A stretch of 64,000 nucleotides of DNA from Ascarosepion bandense (lineage: Eukaryota; Mollusca; Cephalopoda; Sepiida; Sepiidae): assembly GCA_037127315.1 (NCBI GenBank), contig JBBBDQ010001918.1:4638501-4702500 (forward strand). The letters run 5' to 3'. A program made the position numbers and the translations under genes. Below are positions 10,550 to 21,479 of this stretch, one piece after another. The notes beneath the pieces are model-generated. The model worked only from the letters and a program-made list of their open reading frames with translations. It did not search any database and was not told the DNA's origin. How positions within the stretch are numbered: position 1 is the stretch's first letter; every line of letters starts with the position of its first letter.

Positions 10550-11470
10550 AATCATGAGAATATGGACGCTTCATTATCTAAAACGAGGAAGCAGAGACTT
10601 AATAGTGGTCTCTGTAAATCTTGAATGATGTGAAAAATATGTCATGTTCTCTTCAAAATGTTCACTGAAACACGAAAAGAAAGAAAATTCAAATTAATTG
10701 CGATCACTATATTTTCTAAAGAAATTTTTCAGTGACTAGCGTAAAAATATGGTGGTACAATGTACGTTTAAATGTATTTAAAAAGTACTCACGCTTTTGG
10801 TTTTTATAAATTTTATCGTACGTATTAAAAAAGATTTTTGTATATTCCTTCTAAAAGAGTTGAAATTAAAAAAAAGAAATAATCTATAAAAAAAAATTCT
10901 TTAAATTCATACAAAATATCTTAAAAAATCAAACTGAAAATGAATACTGAAATTAAAAAAAATTACAACGAATTAAAAAAAATGGTTGACTTTGAATTGA
11001 CTATAACTGATAAGGCGCTTGCAAAATGTCTTTTTTTCTTTTACATTCATTAAAATTCCTTTTACATTCATTAAACGTTAAAAAGATAAATCAAAATAAA
11101 ATATAGGCAGTTGCAAATCACCAATGACTATAAGTTATCCTAGCAAAATATCTTTTTGCTATTTCATTGGCTTTGGTTCAAAAACTATTAGTTTGACATT
11201 CAGTCATTCGGTCTCCTTTTTGTCAAATAGTCATTTATTATTTGCCTTTCTTTAATTCTATTCAACAGTACACAAAACCTTTAAACCGGCATCCACAAAA
11301 CCGGCGTTTCCTTTCATGAGGTTTTATGCCACAAGATTCGCATGTAATTGATGAACTGATTTATTTTGTACGGCTTATCCACCATTTGCAGGTTATTTAT
11401 AGCCAAAAGATATTTCTTTTACATCGTAAGACAATTTTGAAATTGTTCGGACTTATCTTTGTTGTCATAT
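10550..11470. other. AT-rich intergenic, nothing recognised
   Basis: Very A-rich on the plus strand between 10860 and 11000. Small open frames lack any recognisable motif. No RNA gene seen. Confidence 0.5.
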
Positions 11471-11560
11471 TCAAGACGTTTTCGGTTGTTGTACGCCCCG
11501 ACCTTGTTCAGGTGACTGCAATTTCGAACCGAACACTTTATTTCGTCCACTAGGTTAGAT
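11471..11560 (-). repeat. Dispersed repeat related to 54.19 and 55.57 kb
   Basis: Shares TTTCGG.TGTTGTACGC.CCGACCTT, ATTTCGAACC.AAC and TTATT.CGTCCACT with the copies at 54190-54276 and 55567-55656. On the minus strand the corresponding CTGA.GA..GAAA boxes are degenerate here (CTGAACA). Confidence 0.6.
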
Positions 11561-11593
11561 TGTTCTAGTTCAATGTATAATACCACTTCCGGA

Positions 11594-11598
<5 letters not shown>

Positions 11599-11646
<48 letters not shown>
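11599..11646. repeat. (TA)n microsatellite
   Basis: About 48 bp of uninterrupted TA, with a second shorter TA-rich block at 11713-11740. Confidence 0.97.
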
Positions 11647-11648
<2 letters not shown>

Positions 11649-11740
11649 AAGTGTCGAAACAAAATACCTACTTTTCTAGTGATATTATAACACTTATGTT
11701 ATAAATTTTAAATATATATATACATATATATATATATATA

Positions 11741-12374
11741 GCATAGTACACTTGGTATGTAATCCGGGTAAATTCCAAAAGAGACGAACTCGAGAGAACT
11801 TAATGTTAAATTCATTTATTTAATTTATGTTGTGTCGTGAGTCAGAATAAATAACTCAACAACAGGAATAGGTTAATTGTTGTATTCCGTGAAAATAGTA
11901 TTTACAAAGGTTATTAGTATCCAATACAAGAATAGAGGTTAATCGTCTCAACCGCAATGGGTACTTCCGGGTCGTCACCGGAAGTCTACGACTGACTTGT
12001 CGATACGGCTGCTTGGCACACACTCCTACGTAGATGCCACCATTATTTTACATAGTAATGGAATAGTCCATTATAGCCGAATAGGCGCGGGCGTCCCAAC
12101 AATTTTACAGAGTAAGATTTAGATCTGACAAGCCGCTTCAATAACATCAAACCGGTGAAATATGTATTATCCAAGGTAATAATCGAAAATCCTTTATATA
12201 TATATATATATATAAATACACCCCAAAAAGGAAATAGATTTCGGTAAAATCCCACTAACCAAATCCTATTAATATTAATTTTAGCAATATTGAAAATGAT
12301 CCAGTTTGAGGTCTCGATTTAAATAGTATTATGTATTTACAGAGCCAAATATTTATATTATATCAATAAATTCC
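11741..12374. other. Intergenic, unclassified
   Basis: Includes a moderately GC-rich part (11940-12040) with TTCCGGGTCGTCACCGGAAG, an imperfect hairpin. No family recognised and no coding motif. Confidence 0.45.
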
Positions 12375-12440
12375 GAAGTTTAAATTCCGTTGAATAGCTA
12401 TTTCCGCGAGAAAGTACTCGCTTCATCAGCAATGATGGAA
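12375..12440 (-). repeat. Repeat terminus with hammerhead-like fold
   Basis: On the minus strand 12390-12432 reads UUG, CUGAUGA, A, GCGAG-loop-CUCGC, G, GAA, AUAGCUAU, U, CAA. This gives both core boxes, a 5-bp stem II, a 2-bp stem III closing an AGCU loop, and a 3-bp stem I. The A/G opposition at the base of stem II is not the usual G-C. A related copy at 41200-41290 has GUUG/CAAC stem I but a mutated first box. Likely a Penelope-like terminal repeat. Confidence 0.5.
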
Positions 12441-12635
12441 AACAAAAATATATTAATTCAAATATGGTACAAAAATTCACATACATGAAGGAGCATAAAA
12501 ACATATCCATACACACGAATTTAAAAATAGAAAAAAAGGGAAGAGGGGATCAAGAAAGAAAAAACATTATTGAAAATTTCTTGTCTAGACATAAAAAACC
12601 AGATACAGAGATTAATGACTCGATATTAAAAGAAG

Positions 12636-12637
<2 letters not shown>

Positions 12638-12686
<49 letters not shown>
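12638..12686. repeat. (TA)n microsatellite
   Basis: About 48 bp of TA. It generates overlapping Tyr/Ile-repeat frames on both strands that are not genes. Confidence 0.97.
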
Positions 12687-12689
<3 letters not shown>

Positions 12690-12744
12690 AAGAGAAAGAA
12701 CAGAAAACGTTTCTCAATCTAAGATGTTTCACTTTCATTAAAGA

Positions 12745-13130
12745 CTAGTAGTATAGCCCGGCGTTGCTCGGGTGTAATGAAAGCTTTATAACTAATCCAT
12801 GGTCCTGGAGCTCAGACTCTTTGGATGTTGGCACGAAAGACTACAAAGCAATAGTTGTTTTCTGTTAAAGCGAAACCGTAGACTGAAAGAAAAATGAATA
12901 GATGTAAGTCAAATCTTGATTTCCCGCTATCAATATGAAGTAAATTTGTTTCGTCGTAAACTGAATTTTGAAGGCTAAATAAGTTCTCTGTGTAAATGGT
13001 ATCATGGCTGAGACTAAGAACTACAATTATACCTACTTAGAGCCAAACCCGAAGCAGAAACTAAAATAAAAGGGCTGAAAAAAAATACAGACATACAGGC
13101 AGATAAACAGAGACCCACACAAACATATTG

Positions 13131-13187
<57 letters not shown>

Positions 13188-13441
13188 CGATTTTCTGCAT
13201 TATTGTAAGAATTGCAACCTTGAAACTTCTGAATATCGTTTCATATGTCTTTCTCTATATGTGTATCAAATTTGATTAAAATCAGACCACTCCTTCTATA
13301 ACCCAATTTTTCGATTATCGATTTTCGATATTTATTGTAAGCACCTCGACACAAAACCTAGCTAAGAACACTCGCAGACTTTTATAGTACAACTGTGTAG
13401 ATTTTCAAGAAAATCGGTTCAGTCGTTTCGGAGACTGTACA
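12745..13441 (-). mobile_element. Non-autonomous Helitron, 5'-altered
   Basis: Minus-strand element. Its 3' end is CTAG at 12745-12748, preceded by the hairpin GCCCGGCGTTGCTCGGG and followed (minus sense) by T. It has the longer interior with the AAGACTA..GCAATAGTTGTTTTC block and an internal (TA)n of about 50 bp at 13134-13184. It stops at about 13441, just inside the CCGAAACG block, so the TCTAAACTT 5' terminus is missing. Confidence 0.78.
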
Positions 13442-13629
13442 CTGGTATGTTGTGATTTGGACGTTCGTTCTTATTAGTCTGATATGTATCACGTGTATTA
13501 CAAAAAGAGATTTTTAATTCTAAATGTATGCGCGTGGATTTTTATTTTATTTTAAAGTGTGTAAATATCCACACATATAAACATAATTAATTAACCTTAC
13601 CGTTCAACATACAACTAAACTCGCAAATG

Positions 13630-13890
13630 TTTCAATGCAAACATACAGTTTTACTCATTATGCTAACAATTTTCTCTCGCACCATTTGCTTGTGGAACTC
13701 GCTTGTGTCACTCTCTCCCAGTTCCATGCTCTCCAGCTAACTTTAATCTTAAAAACCGTCTTTATTAAGCTTTTTTGGTTGTTCTCGCTTGTTATAATGT
13801 TTTTAATTTTTTTTCTTTTCAAAATCCCTAATCTCTTGTATCTTAGTGGCTTTACTCTCTTGCTTAGATTGGTTGATTTTGTTTAGCGAC
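13630..13890 (+). repeat. LINE 3' end, divergent subfamily
   Basis: Contains TTTTCTCTCGCACCATTTGC then TGTGGAACTCGCTTGTGTCA, matching the SFF.RTSRLWNSL coding block of the LINEs here. It ends in a tail reading ATCTTAGTGGCTTTACTCTC. A sister copy is at 18000-18260. No open frame of use remains. Confidence 0.55.
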
Positions 13891-14780
13891 ATATCAACAA
13901 CTCAATAGGCTATTTAATGCCGGCATCCAGCACGTAATTTTATACCTCAGCTACGGATCAATAATATTATACTTTCATGGAAAACGTATATTTTTAGATT
14001 TTTTTTAATCATTTCACCCCAAGCAAGGCGGTACCACCACTGATGTGCAGGGGGCTACATAAGAGAGTAAAAGTTTAGGCAGAAGGGGATTGAAGAAAAA
14101 GACGAACCAGTTACAGGGTGTGTCAGAGAAAGGGCAGGAGAAGGATGGGAAGACAGGAGTGAAGACCGTTGCGAAGGTAGACAGAAAGGAAAAGATCAAG
14201 ACACACGGGGTAATGTAGAAAGGACTGGAGTCAGGTGGATAAAAGATGGAAATTTCTAGAGTTTGTAGCCGTCAGGAAAGCAAGTATATGGAAGGGAGTT
14301 CCATAGGCGGGAAGTTCGAGAAAAGAAGCTATTGGAGTAGATTTGTCGGTTGCACTGGGTTGATTTAACTGTAAAAGGGTGTCTCTTGTTGCTACTCTGG
14401 TTGCATGGGTAAATTCCTGTGGAGGGGGTACCTGTAACCTAAGTTCTTCGGAGCAAAAGCCATGAAAATATTTATATAGTTTATAGATAAAATATATTAT
14501 AGTAATTTTACTATAAAAATGTATTTATATTTTTTGTTCTACTGTTGCGCTGATTGCCATTGTAATATAACAAAATTTTGTGACTCATTTTGTTATTAAA
14601 ATACACTGTTGATTTTTGTATGGCGGTTCATATTTACCCATAGCTGGGACCCTAACAGGTGCTACAACCACGGATCAGTGTGGACATGAGAGCAATAGCA
14701 GTAAAAGATGGTTCAATGCTCCTCAAAACTCCCAATCTTCTGAACAGAAGCCTTGATGGTGGATCGTGACTGGGGCGAAA
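13870..14780 (+). repeat. Minisatellite-carrying dispersed element, copy 1 (nested LINE)
   Basis: The left flank (ATATCAACAACTCAATAGG then CTATTTAATGCCGG) and the right flank (CATAGCTGGGACCCTAACAG then CCTCAAAACTCCCAA) match copies at 29.9, 50.0 and 60.3 kb. The internal minisatellite is reduced to about three short units (14505-14600). A minus-strand LINE fragment occupies 14001-14481. Confidence 0.6.
14001..14481 (-). pseudogene. LINE (Jockey/CR1-type) 3' end fragment, nested
   Basis: It begins with an A-tail (T-run on plus) and the shared LINE tail at 14008-14055 (CACCCCAAGCAAGGCGGTAC). The 3' untranslated region follows, then the C-terminal coding block with RRQFYSN-like sequence. It lies within the minisatellite-carrying element, so it is the younger insertion. 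Confidence 0.7.
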
Positions 14781-14789
14781 TGATTAAGA

Positions 14790-14796
14790 AAGAAAA

Positions 14797-14831
<35 letters not shown>

Positions 14832-14833
14832 GA
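14790..14833. repeat. (GAAA)n microsatellite
   Basis: Nine or so AAAG units follow the end of the composite element at GGCGAAATGATTAAGAAAG. Confidence 0.9.
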
Positions 14834-15071
14834 AAGCTAGAAGAGAAGACAATGCTCTCACTATTTTAATGTCTGCTTCAGTGAAATAAAAAAAAATTCC
14901 GATTCTTAATCTTTTCATTTGTACTCTCTTAATGCATCAGAATTGGTCCTTATGAATGTTATACAGTTTGATATTTTTCCCCAAATATTTAATGAGACAA
15001 TCGTAGATTTTCCACAGGTATTTTATGTTTGTGAAACGATCAAGAAGCTGTCTCAATCCTTAACTTAAATC

Positions 15072-15374
15072 TAGTCAATCATTTAAGTGCCATACGTGAT
15101 ACACGCTTTAGGCGATCATGTCTTAAAAGAGACATGACTGACTGGGGAGAAGATTATCCCGCAGTAGGTTGTCATTACTTTCCGCGATAGAGTAGTTAGC
15201 AGCCAATCTATAGAACCCAATCTGTCCTGTTATTTAACCCATAACTAGAGGGAAGAAACGGATTAATACCTTTCCCAAGGTTGTTTGTGCGTAAATAAAT
15301 ACAAGGAATTCAAGTGGAATTCGAACTCGGCTCCAAGATTTCTCGTCCCGAGAACTACTGCACCACAACGCAGT
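15072..15374 (-). repeat. tRNA-derived SINE, near full length
   Basis: It runs from GTCAATCATTTAAGTGCC through the hairpin (TCTTAAAAGAGACATG, one arm damaged) to CCACAACGCAGT. Part of the tRNA-like head is deleted (the GAGCCGATATCC block is shortened). Confidence 0.8.
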
Positions 15375-15379
15375 CACAG

Positions 15380-15537
15380 ATTGCACACACTGAGTCACAG
15401 ATTGCCTTTATATATGTAGATTAAATTTTCTCTCTCTCTCTCTCTCGCTCTCTCTTACTCTGACACAGGCACGCACGTGGACACACATAGTGACTTATGG
15501 CCGCATATGAGAATACACACACAATCAAACACTCAAA
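15380..15537 (+). repeat. Segment duplicated at 19627-19785
   Basis: About 150 bp, including GAGTCACAGATTGCC, a (TC)n run and CACGTGGACACACATAGTGA, match 19636-19785 almost exactly. The left third equals the 5' end of the Helitron candidate at 18.8-19.7 kb, but the match continues past its TC terminus. The duplication is therefore larger than the element. Confidence 0.8.
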
Positions 15538-15900
15538 AAAAAAACAACATTGCGCTTTTTCTCATTTTTTCATCTTCGTCAGAAAATTCATTTTTCTTTG
15601 TGAATTTTTTTTTCTTTTTTTGCTAGTAATTCAAGTAAGTATAATTTTATTTAACTGTATAAGGCTTAAACAGTCTTATATAGCAATTGCTAAGGGTACT
15701 TCAAACTCTTCAAGTCAAGGGTCAATCGTCACCTTTCCCCCTTCTTTTAATTTCATAACACATACCTTATTCCGGATTAGGATTTTTAATTGACCCCATT
15801 ACCTTGAGTAGAGCTCTAGTTGCGCATTAGGTGAAAATTATTTAAAAGGAATAAAATGAAGTAAAATAAACCCTTTCACGTAAATAGATATTCCATTATA
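15538..15900. other. AT-rich intergenic, nothing recognised
   Basis: T-rich then mixed sequence. The plus-strand open frame here has no recognisable domain. Confidence 0.45.
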
Positions 15901-15904
15901 TACG

Positions 15905-16440
15905 AGCTCAAATGCCCAAAATAAGAGTAAATATATCAATAAATTTAATATAATCTATCCTAATAAAAACCGAAGTAGTCGTATAGTAGTAATTTTTAAT
16001 AGCAACCATCAAAAACACATACGCTCTATGTAAGGGTTCAAATATCCATGGGAGCAATGAAAGCTTATAAATTTCATTTTATTTACCGAAACAAAGCCTC
16101 AGAAGCTTTCAAAAGAATTTCTAATAGTACAATAAAAAAAATAAAACATTGATGACATTATATAAGTGTTCAAATATCGAAGCTAGCGATGAATTTGCTA
16201 ATAAATATAATTTTATTTACCGTAACAAAACCTCAGTAATTTTATATAGCGGTTTGTTATTGTAATTAGCGAAAAATACCAGTGACATTATACGCGAAAA
16301 AATACCAATGACATTATGTGCGGTTTCAAATATCTGTATTAGCAATGAATGTGCTAATAAATTTTATTTTATTTGCCGAAACAAAGCCTCCGCAGTCTTA
16401 TGTAAGAACTTCTAATAGTAACTAAAAACAAAATACCCAA
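15905..16440 (+). repeat. Diverged 130-155-bp tandem repeat
   Basis: Three to four units share TTCAAATATC, GCAATGAA.GTGCTAATAAA, TTTTATTTACCGAAACAAAG and CCTCAG, starting near 15905, 16037, 16169 and 16325. Unit length varies by internal deletions. Not recognised as a known family. Confidence 0.65.
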
Positions 16441-16442
16441 GA

Positions 16443-17515
16443 AGATAATGACTGACATTGGGGTTTAAATTTCTGAAGATCAAATTTGGCTGGAAAGCAA
16501 GTAACTGGAAGAGAATTCTACAAGCGAGAAAAAAAAAACTGTTTGCACAGAATATATTTTTACATCTCGTCATTTCAATGGTACAATGAGAACGCTCTGC
16601 CAGTGATGTGCATAAATTCCTAAAGTCTAGATATCAAAGAGGAACATTTATCAGAACAATTACCATTAAATTATTTATAGGAAAGGCACACGGAAACTAC
16701 CTTATGCCGTTTGGTAAAATGAATGAAGATGAGATATCAGGTCAGGACCAATGGCATTACGAATTCTTATTTTAGTTTTTTTTTTTTTTTTTTAAATCAT
16801 ATCACCCCAAGCAAGGCGGTAACGCCACTGATGCGCAGGGGGCTACGTAAGAATAAGAAAATTGGAAAAGAGAAAACCGGAAACCACATCCTAACAAGGA
16901 AACAAGGTATGAGCCTCTTCACCTGTTCAATAGACGGGGGTGGAGTGTGAACCGGGCGATAGTTCAGTCTATCTACTCCAATTGGAAAAGAAAAAAAGAG
17001 TAAAAAGATTGGAAAAGAGAAAACCGGAAATCACATCCTAAACAGGGAACAAGGGATGAACCTCTTCACCTGTTCAATAGACGTGGGTAGAGTGTGAACC
17101 GGGCGACAGTTCAATCTATCTACTACAATTGGAAAAGAAAAAAAGAGTAAAAAGATTGGAAAAGAGAAAACCCGAAACCCCATCCTAAACAGGGAACAAG
17201 GGATGAACCTCTTCACCTGTTCAATAGGCGTGGGTGGAGTGTGAACCGGGCGATAGTTCAATCTATCTACTCCAATTGGAAAAGAAAAAAACAGTAAAAA
17301 GATTGGAAAAGAGAAAACCGGAAACCACATCCTAAACAGGGAACAAGGGATGAGCCTCTTCACCTGTTCAATAGACGTGGGTGGAGTGTGAACCTCTTAA
17401 TTACATAGAAGCAGCAAACCAGATATAATAGAAATATTCAATGCACGAACGAATGGTATTTTTATGAATGCGTAAAATAGATTCTGTCGAGAAAAGTATC
17501 TAAAACAAAAGTTTC
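16443..17515 (-). pseudogene. LINE (Jockey/CR1-type) fragment split by a nested element
   Basis: The LINE C-terminal region is present at 16443-16782 (AGATCAAATTTGGCTGGAAA, then the RRQFYS-equivalent region) and resumes at about 17400-17515 with the YKS..RPC-equivalent region (GCACGAACGAATGGTA). A 147-bp-unit element fills the gap. The short TCTTA occurs on both sides of the insertion and may be the target duplication. Confidence 0.6.
16783..17395 (-). mobile_element. LINE-tail element with four 147-bp tandem units
   Basis: In minus orientation the element is a stack of about four 147-bp units. ACCTGTTCAATAG occurs at 16921, 17068, 17215 and 17362, exactly 147 bp apart. The units are followed by the LINE-type 3' tail (16798-16850) and a poly-A tract (T-run at 16775-16793). 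It has no coding capacity; the open frame across it is periodic with the repeat. By analogy with tail-sharing SINEs it was probably moved by the LINE whose tail it carries. Confidence 0.75.
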
Positions 17516-17837
17516 TAAACAGTTTTTTCATCTACACACCTGCTTCATTCTGAATCTCGACGAACAACGACCGTCTTGATAGACAACGAGGAACAAGAAC
17601 ACGTATATATAAAAATATAAACTTATATTTTTATTCTTCGTCGTTGACGGTGGTGTAAAGTAGAAATATAGCCAGAGAAAATCCCACACACAGGGGAGCT
17701 AGCGGGAAGTTCTCTCTTCTCTCTTTTTGTGTCCTGAATTTTTCTCCTCTATCTTCTCTGTTACTTCAGGTAAAAACCTCAGACTCATATAACCCAAAAT
17801 TTGTACGTATTTTTGCATTTTAGGGTTGTTGCTTAAC

Positions 17838-18000
17838 TGACGTCAATCATATCTTTGTCGGCTACTATCTTTCAAGCCTTTATTGTTACCTGTTTTCTAC
17901 CTTTGATGTCAATCATATTTTGTCGGCTATAGCTCTTCAAGCCTTTGTTGTTGACTGTGTTTTCTGCCTTTGCTGTCAATTATACCTTGTCGGCTATTTA
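17838..18000 (+). repeat. 66-bp tandem repeat, three units
   Basis: TTGTCGGCTA occurs at intervals of 65-67 bp (17857, 17922, 17989), with TTCAAGCCTTTGTTGTTGACTG-like spacer sequence between. It lies just upstream of a LINE 3' end. Confidence 0.7.
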
Positions 18001-18260
18001 AATTTAAGATTGGAAGCTAGGTCTATCCGTAAGTTCTATAACAGCTTTTTTTTTCACACTTCTCGCTTGTGGATCTCTCTTCCGGTCCCAGGCTTTCCAC
18101 CCAACTTTGAGCATCAAAAATTTAAATGAAATATTAGTCTTTATCTACTTGTTTTCTATTGTTATTGCCCATTAATAATTTTCCACTTTTTCTCATATTT
18201 TCACACCCAGGATCTCTTGCGTCTTAGTGGCTTTATTTCTTTGCAAGAGTTTATATGATT
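18000..18260 (+). repeat. LINE 3' end, divergent subfamily (second copy)
   Basis: TTTTCACACTTCTCGCTTGT then GGATCTCTCTTCC encodes the SRLW.SLP-type block, followed by GAGCATCAAAAATTTAAATG. It ends with TCTTGCGTCTTAGTGGCTTT as in the copy at 13.6-13.9 kb. Confidence 0.55.
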
Positions 18261-18539
18261 TAAAAATTTGTCTACCTCTGCCTATTCATACTTATCCATT
18301 AATGTATACATTTTTTCTCATGCATACACTTACATTTAAAATAAACATTTATTTCTCTTTATTTCACGTAGTACAAACTTATACAGAGAGACATAAGTTT
18401 TTTTCTTATATTTAAAAATACTTATTCATTGATTTATTACACGTGACACGTATCTGACCAATCAAATGAAACCTCAATCAACATACTGTTTCTTTGGAAT
18501 TTTAAAAATAGAAAAAAGATTAAAATCATTTGTCTTTAA

Positions 18540-18605
18540 AAATTCTCTGAAGAAGCTTCTTAAAGTGAAACATGTTAGATTAAAGATACTTTTTCCTACC
18601 TGTTC
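18540..18605 (+). repeat. Repeat terminus with CTGAAGA..GAAA motif
   Basis: CTGAAGA at 18547 and GAAA at 18567 enclose a short GCTT/AAGT helix. A related string (minus strand, about 12733-12700) lacks the first box. Class uncertain. Confidence 0.35.
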
Positions 18606-18769
18606 TTTGAATTTTCTATCCCTCTTCTCGGCTATTAATCCATATTTTCAACTCAGTATGTATGTAAATGTGGACTACCACTTCTATTGGCCCCTCGATA
18701 CAATTTTGAGAAAATAAACCGGGATTAAATTCGCTGCACTATACCACCGAATGTTTCCTTTATATCAAA

Positions 18770-19667
18770 CTAACATCATAACCCGGCGCTGCCCGTGCAA
18801 ATCAGAACATTTTAGTAGTAGGAGAAGAATTAAAAAATCCATTTTCTTTTGTTTTGCGTAAACGTGATTTTATGTTTTGTGTGACATTGTAAACAACATT
18901 GCGCTTATTTTTGTTTCAAAATTACGGGAAAAAATATTTACATTTTTTGTTGACTAAATGAATTTAACATAAAAATAAAAATTATTTATTTTGTTTTACT
19001 GAAATTAGAAATTACTATTACGCTCTCAGTTCAGAAGTTTTCGAAGAAAATTTAAAAATGTAGACATTTAATTTTAGAGGAAAAAGTTACATTAATGCCA
19101 CACGAATTACAGACAGTTGGTTTCCTGCATGAAATATTGAGCGAAAAAAGTTTTATTTTTTTAATTTTCGTTTCTGAAATATGAAATATTAAACCTGAAA
19201 AAAAAATGACTTAAATAATTAAATTGACCATTGGCACTTTTTATGTTTACATATTTTGTTTTTGATTGAAAAAACATATTTTTTAAAAAAAATATTTCTT
19301 TTGTTTCAAAATTACGGGGAAAATTTTTTTTGTTGACCAAATGAATTTTTAAAACGTCGGAATAAAAATTAAATATTAAGGCTTATTTTTTTAGTCACGT
19401 TTGACACATGTGATTTGATTTCTGTGACGTAATCTAGCAACTATCTTAGATCTTAGATGTTTTACGGAGCAAATTTAAAAAATCGGCTCCATTGGCCAAA
19501 AAGTGCGAAAGGGAAAATTGCTGAACTTAAACCCAAAAACTATGTGTCGACCTGGCTTCCCTGTAGATATGTGTCCCTAGAAAGTTTGAATGGCGTAGCT
19601 TAAAAAATGTAGGCGTGCATAGATTACAGTCACACACTGAGTCACAGATTGCCTTCATATATGTAGA
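18770..19667 (-). mobile_element. Second Helitron family, candidate
   Basis: In minus orientation the segment starts TCTACATATATG after an A and ends ...GATGTTAG before a T, with GCACGGGCAGCGCCGGGTT just inside the 3' end. TTAG differs from CTRR by one base. The other terminal features (5' TC, GC-rich hairpin, A|T insertion) fit. The interior is A/T-rich with no coding motif. Confidence 0.5.
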
Positions 19668-19785
19668 TTAAATTTTCTCTCTCTCTCTCTCTCTCGCTCT
19701 CTCTTACTCTGACACAGGCACGCACGTGGACACACATAGTGACTTATGGCCGCATATGAGAATACACACACAATCAAACACTCAA
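19627..19785 (+). repeat. Segment duplicated at 15380-15537
   Basis: Partner of the earlier duplicate, with the same (TC)n and CACGTGGACACACATAGTGA block. It continues into unique sequence after CAATCAAACACTCA. Confidence 0.8.
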
Positions 19786-20540
19786 ACCCTGAAGTACTCT
19801 AGAAATATATCAAATAATACGATTGAAATGAGAAGATGGACAAAATTAATAAAAAAAAATAATCATATAAAATCCAACTTCCTCCCTTTTCCACGCCTTC
19901 CGTTTTCGCCGCCCGTGCCAAGATCTATGCATCGCAAATGATTTTAATATTAACAGCATCCAAAGAACGGGGACGCTCATCGCGGGACAGTATCAGTGGT
20001 CCCCAAACCCATCATTATAGAAAAACACAACACAAAACTCAATCTTAGCCTGAGTTTCCCTACTCGACAAATTCAAAACTTAAGAACATCCTTTTCTTCT
20101 TTTCCCCTTAGGGAAGAGCTACTTTCATTCTTTTTTTTCTTTCTTTCTTTTTTTTTTTCTCGTTTGGACAATATTAAAAACTCGAAATTCGCGTCACAAA
20201 TGTACGGGCCGCTGTGACAAAGAGTTACATGCGGCGTCTCAATGTCCCTTATGACTTACCATTTCCCAATCGTCGTCATCAGGTCATAGCAATTGTCTCT
20301 AAAATCACTTGCCCTCGAGGAAGAACATTTCAACCTCATTAATATACAGCTTTTTCTTCACAATAACAGAGATATTTTCATTACGATTGGTTCCTGCAAG
20401 CAACTCTTTTTAAAGACTTTTGTACGCCGAATGCAAGTCTCAAGAGCCACTCAAATTAGAAGGGTGAATTTGTTTGTTTCATATAAAAAAGGGGGATGAA
20501 TTTCAGGTTACGAGGATATATACGACAGATAAAACATTAT
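19786..20540. other. Intergenic, nothing recognised
   Basis: Mixed-composition sequence. The open frames at 19996-20217 and 20293-20499 show no domain motifs. Confidence 0.4.
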
Positions 20541-20544
20541 CTAA

Positions 20545-21120
20545 GCTGGATAATCTGCAATGTAATCAGTCCTCATTTAGCATCACGACTTCAGTCACTT
20601 TCTCACCGACGTGACGTGGCTTTCTTATGCTTTTTCTACAATTTTTTTCATGGCACCTGCACTGATGAGCTTTTGTTTCCCTGGTACACTGTCTTTGGAT
20701 GTGCGTTGTGGTGCATTGGATATCGGCTCGGAACGAGAAATCGGGGAGCCGAGTTCGAATTCCAGTTGAAATCAGTGCATTCACTTACGCGCAAATGCCC
20801 TTCGTAAAGGTACTAATCCATCTCTTACCTCCAGTTATGGGTTAAATAACAGGACAGACTGGGTTTTATAGCCTTGGCTGGCAACCAGTCTACACCAGAA
20901 AGCAATGGCAACCTACTGCGGGATAATCTTCTGCTCAGTCAGTCATGCCTCATTCGAGACATGATCGCCCAAGTGTGTTTCACATATGGAACTTAACTGA
21001 CTGACTGTCACCGTCTACGTGAATTTAAGCTTGCTACTAGTTTTGTTGGTTACATGACAGTTACAATCTTCAAAAATTTAAATGCCACGTCAACTGCTAT
21101 TTTCTTGAATCCAGTTCATT
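20545..21120 (+). pseudogene. LINE (Jockey/CR1-type) fragment split by a SINE
   Basis: Upstream part 20545-20696: reading-frame remnants WIICNVISPHLASRLQSLSH, then RRDVAFLCFFYNFFHG, equivalent to RRVCNVIGTDLAARLQ of the 8-kb LINE. After a SINE insertion the LINE resumes at about 21010-21120 (NLQKFKCHVN-equivalent, TTCAAAAATTTAAATGCC). Confidence 0.7.
20697..21007 (+). repeat. tRNA-derived SINE, near full length, inside a LINE
   Basis: It starts GATGTGCGTTGTGGTGCATT. The A-box region is TGGTGCATTGG, the B-box region is AGTTCGAATTCCAG, and the body and the hairpin region (TCATTCGAGACATGA) follow. It ends GGAACTTAACTGACTGACTG. The insertion splits LINE coding sequence. Confidence 0.88.
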
Positions 21121-21179
21121 TTTAATTTTTCCTCAATACACTCAGGTTTTTTTGTCTCCCTGTAACTCTCTACGCACTA

Positions 21180-21410
21180 GTGGCGGTCCAGCCTTGCGGT
21201 TTTCTCTTTTCCAATCTTTTCACTGCTTTTTCCTTTTTTTTCAATTGGAGTAGATAGACTAAACTATCGCCCGGTTCACACTCCACCCACGTCTATTGAA
21301 CAGGTGAAGAGACTCATCCCTTGTTCCCTGTTTAGGATGTTTCCAACCTTTTCACTTTCACGTAGCCCCCTGCACATCAGTGGCATTACCGCATTGCTCC
21401 GGGTGATATG

Positions 21411-21415
<5 letters not shown>
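21180..21415 (+). mobile_element. LINE-tail element, single 147-bp-type unit
   Basis: One unit (CTATCGCCCGGTTCACACTCC region through CATCCCTTGTTCCCTG) plus the LINE tail at 21358-21412 (GTAGCCCCCTGCACATCAGT). It is followed directly by (TA)n. Confidence 0.75.

Positions 21416-21475
<60 letters not shown>
21416..21475. repeat. (TA)n(TG)n microsatellite at a LINE-type tail
   Basis: About 40 bp of TA then about 18 bp of TG, starting at the ATGATTA end of the preceding element. Confidence 0.95.
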
Positions 21476-21479
21476 GTTT

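Noticed and set aside
17031..17363. 110-residue open frame with repeated FRVFSFPIFLLFFSFPI-like segments (membrane-like)
   Set aside because: 147 is a multiple of 3, so the tandem array gives a periodic frame. The same DNA has no open frame in sister elements at 28.6 and 41.3 kb.
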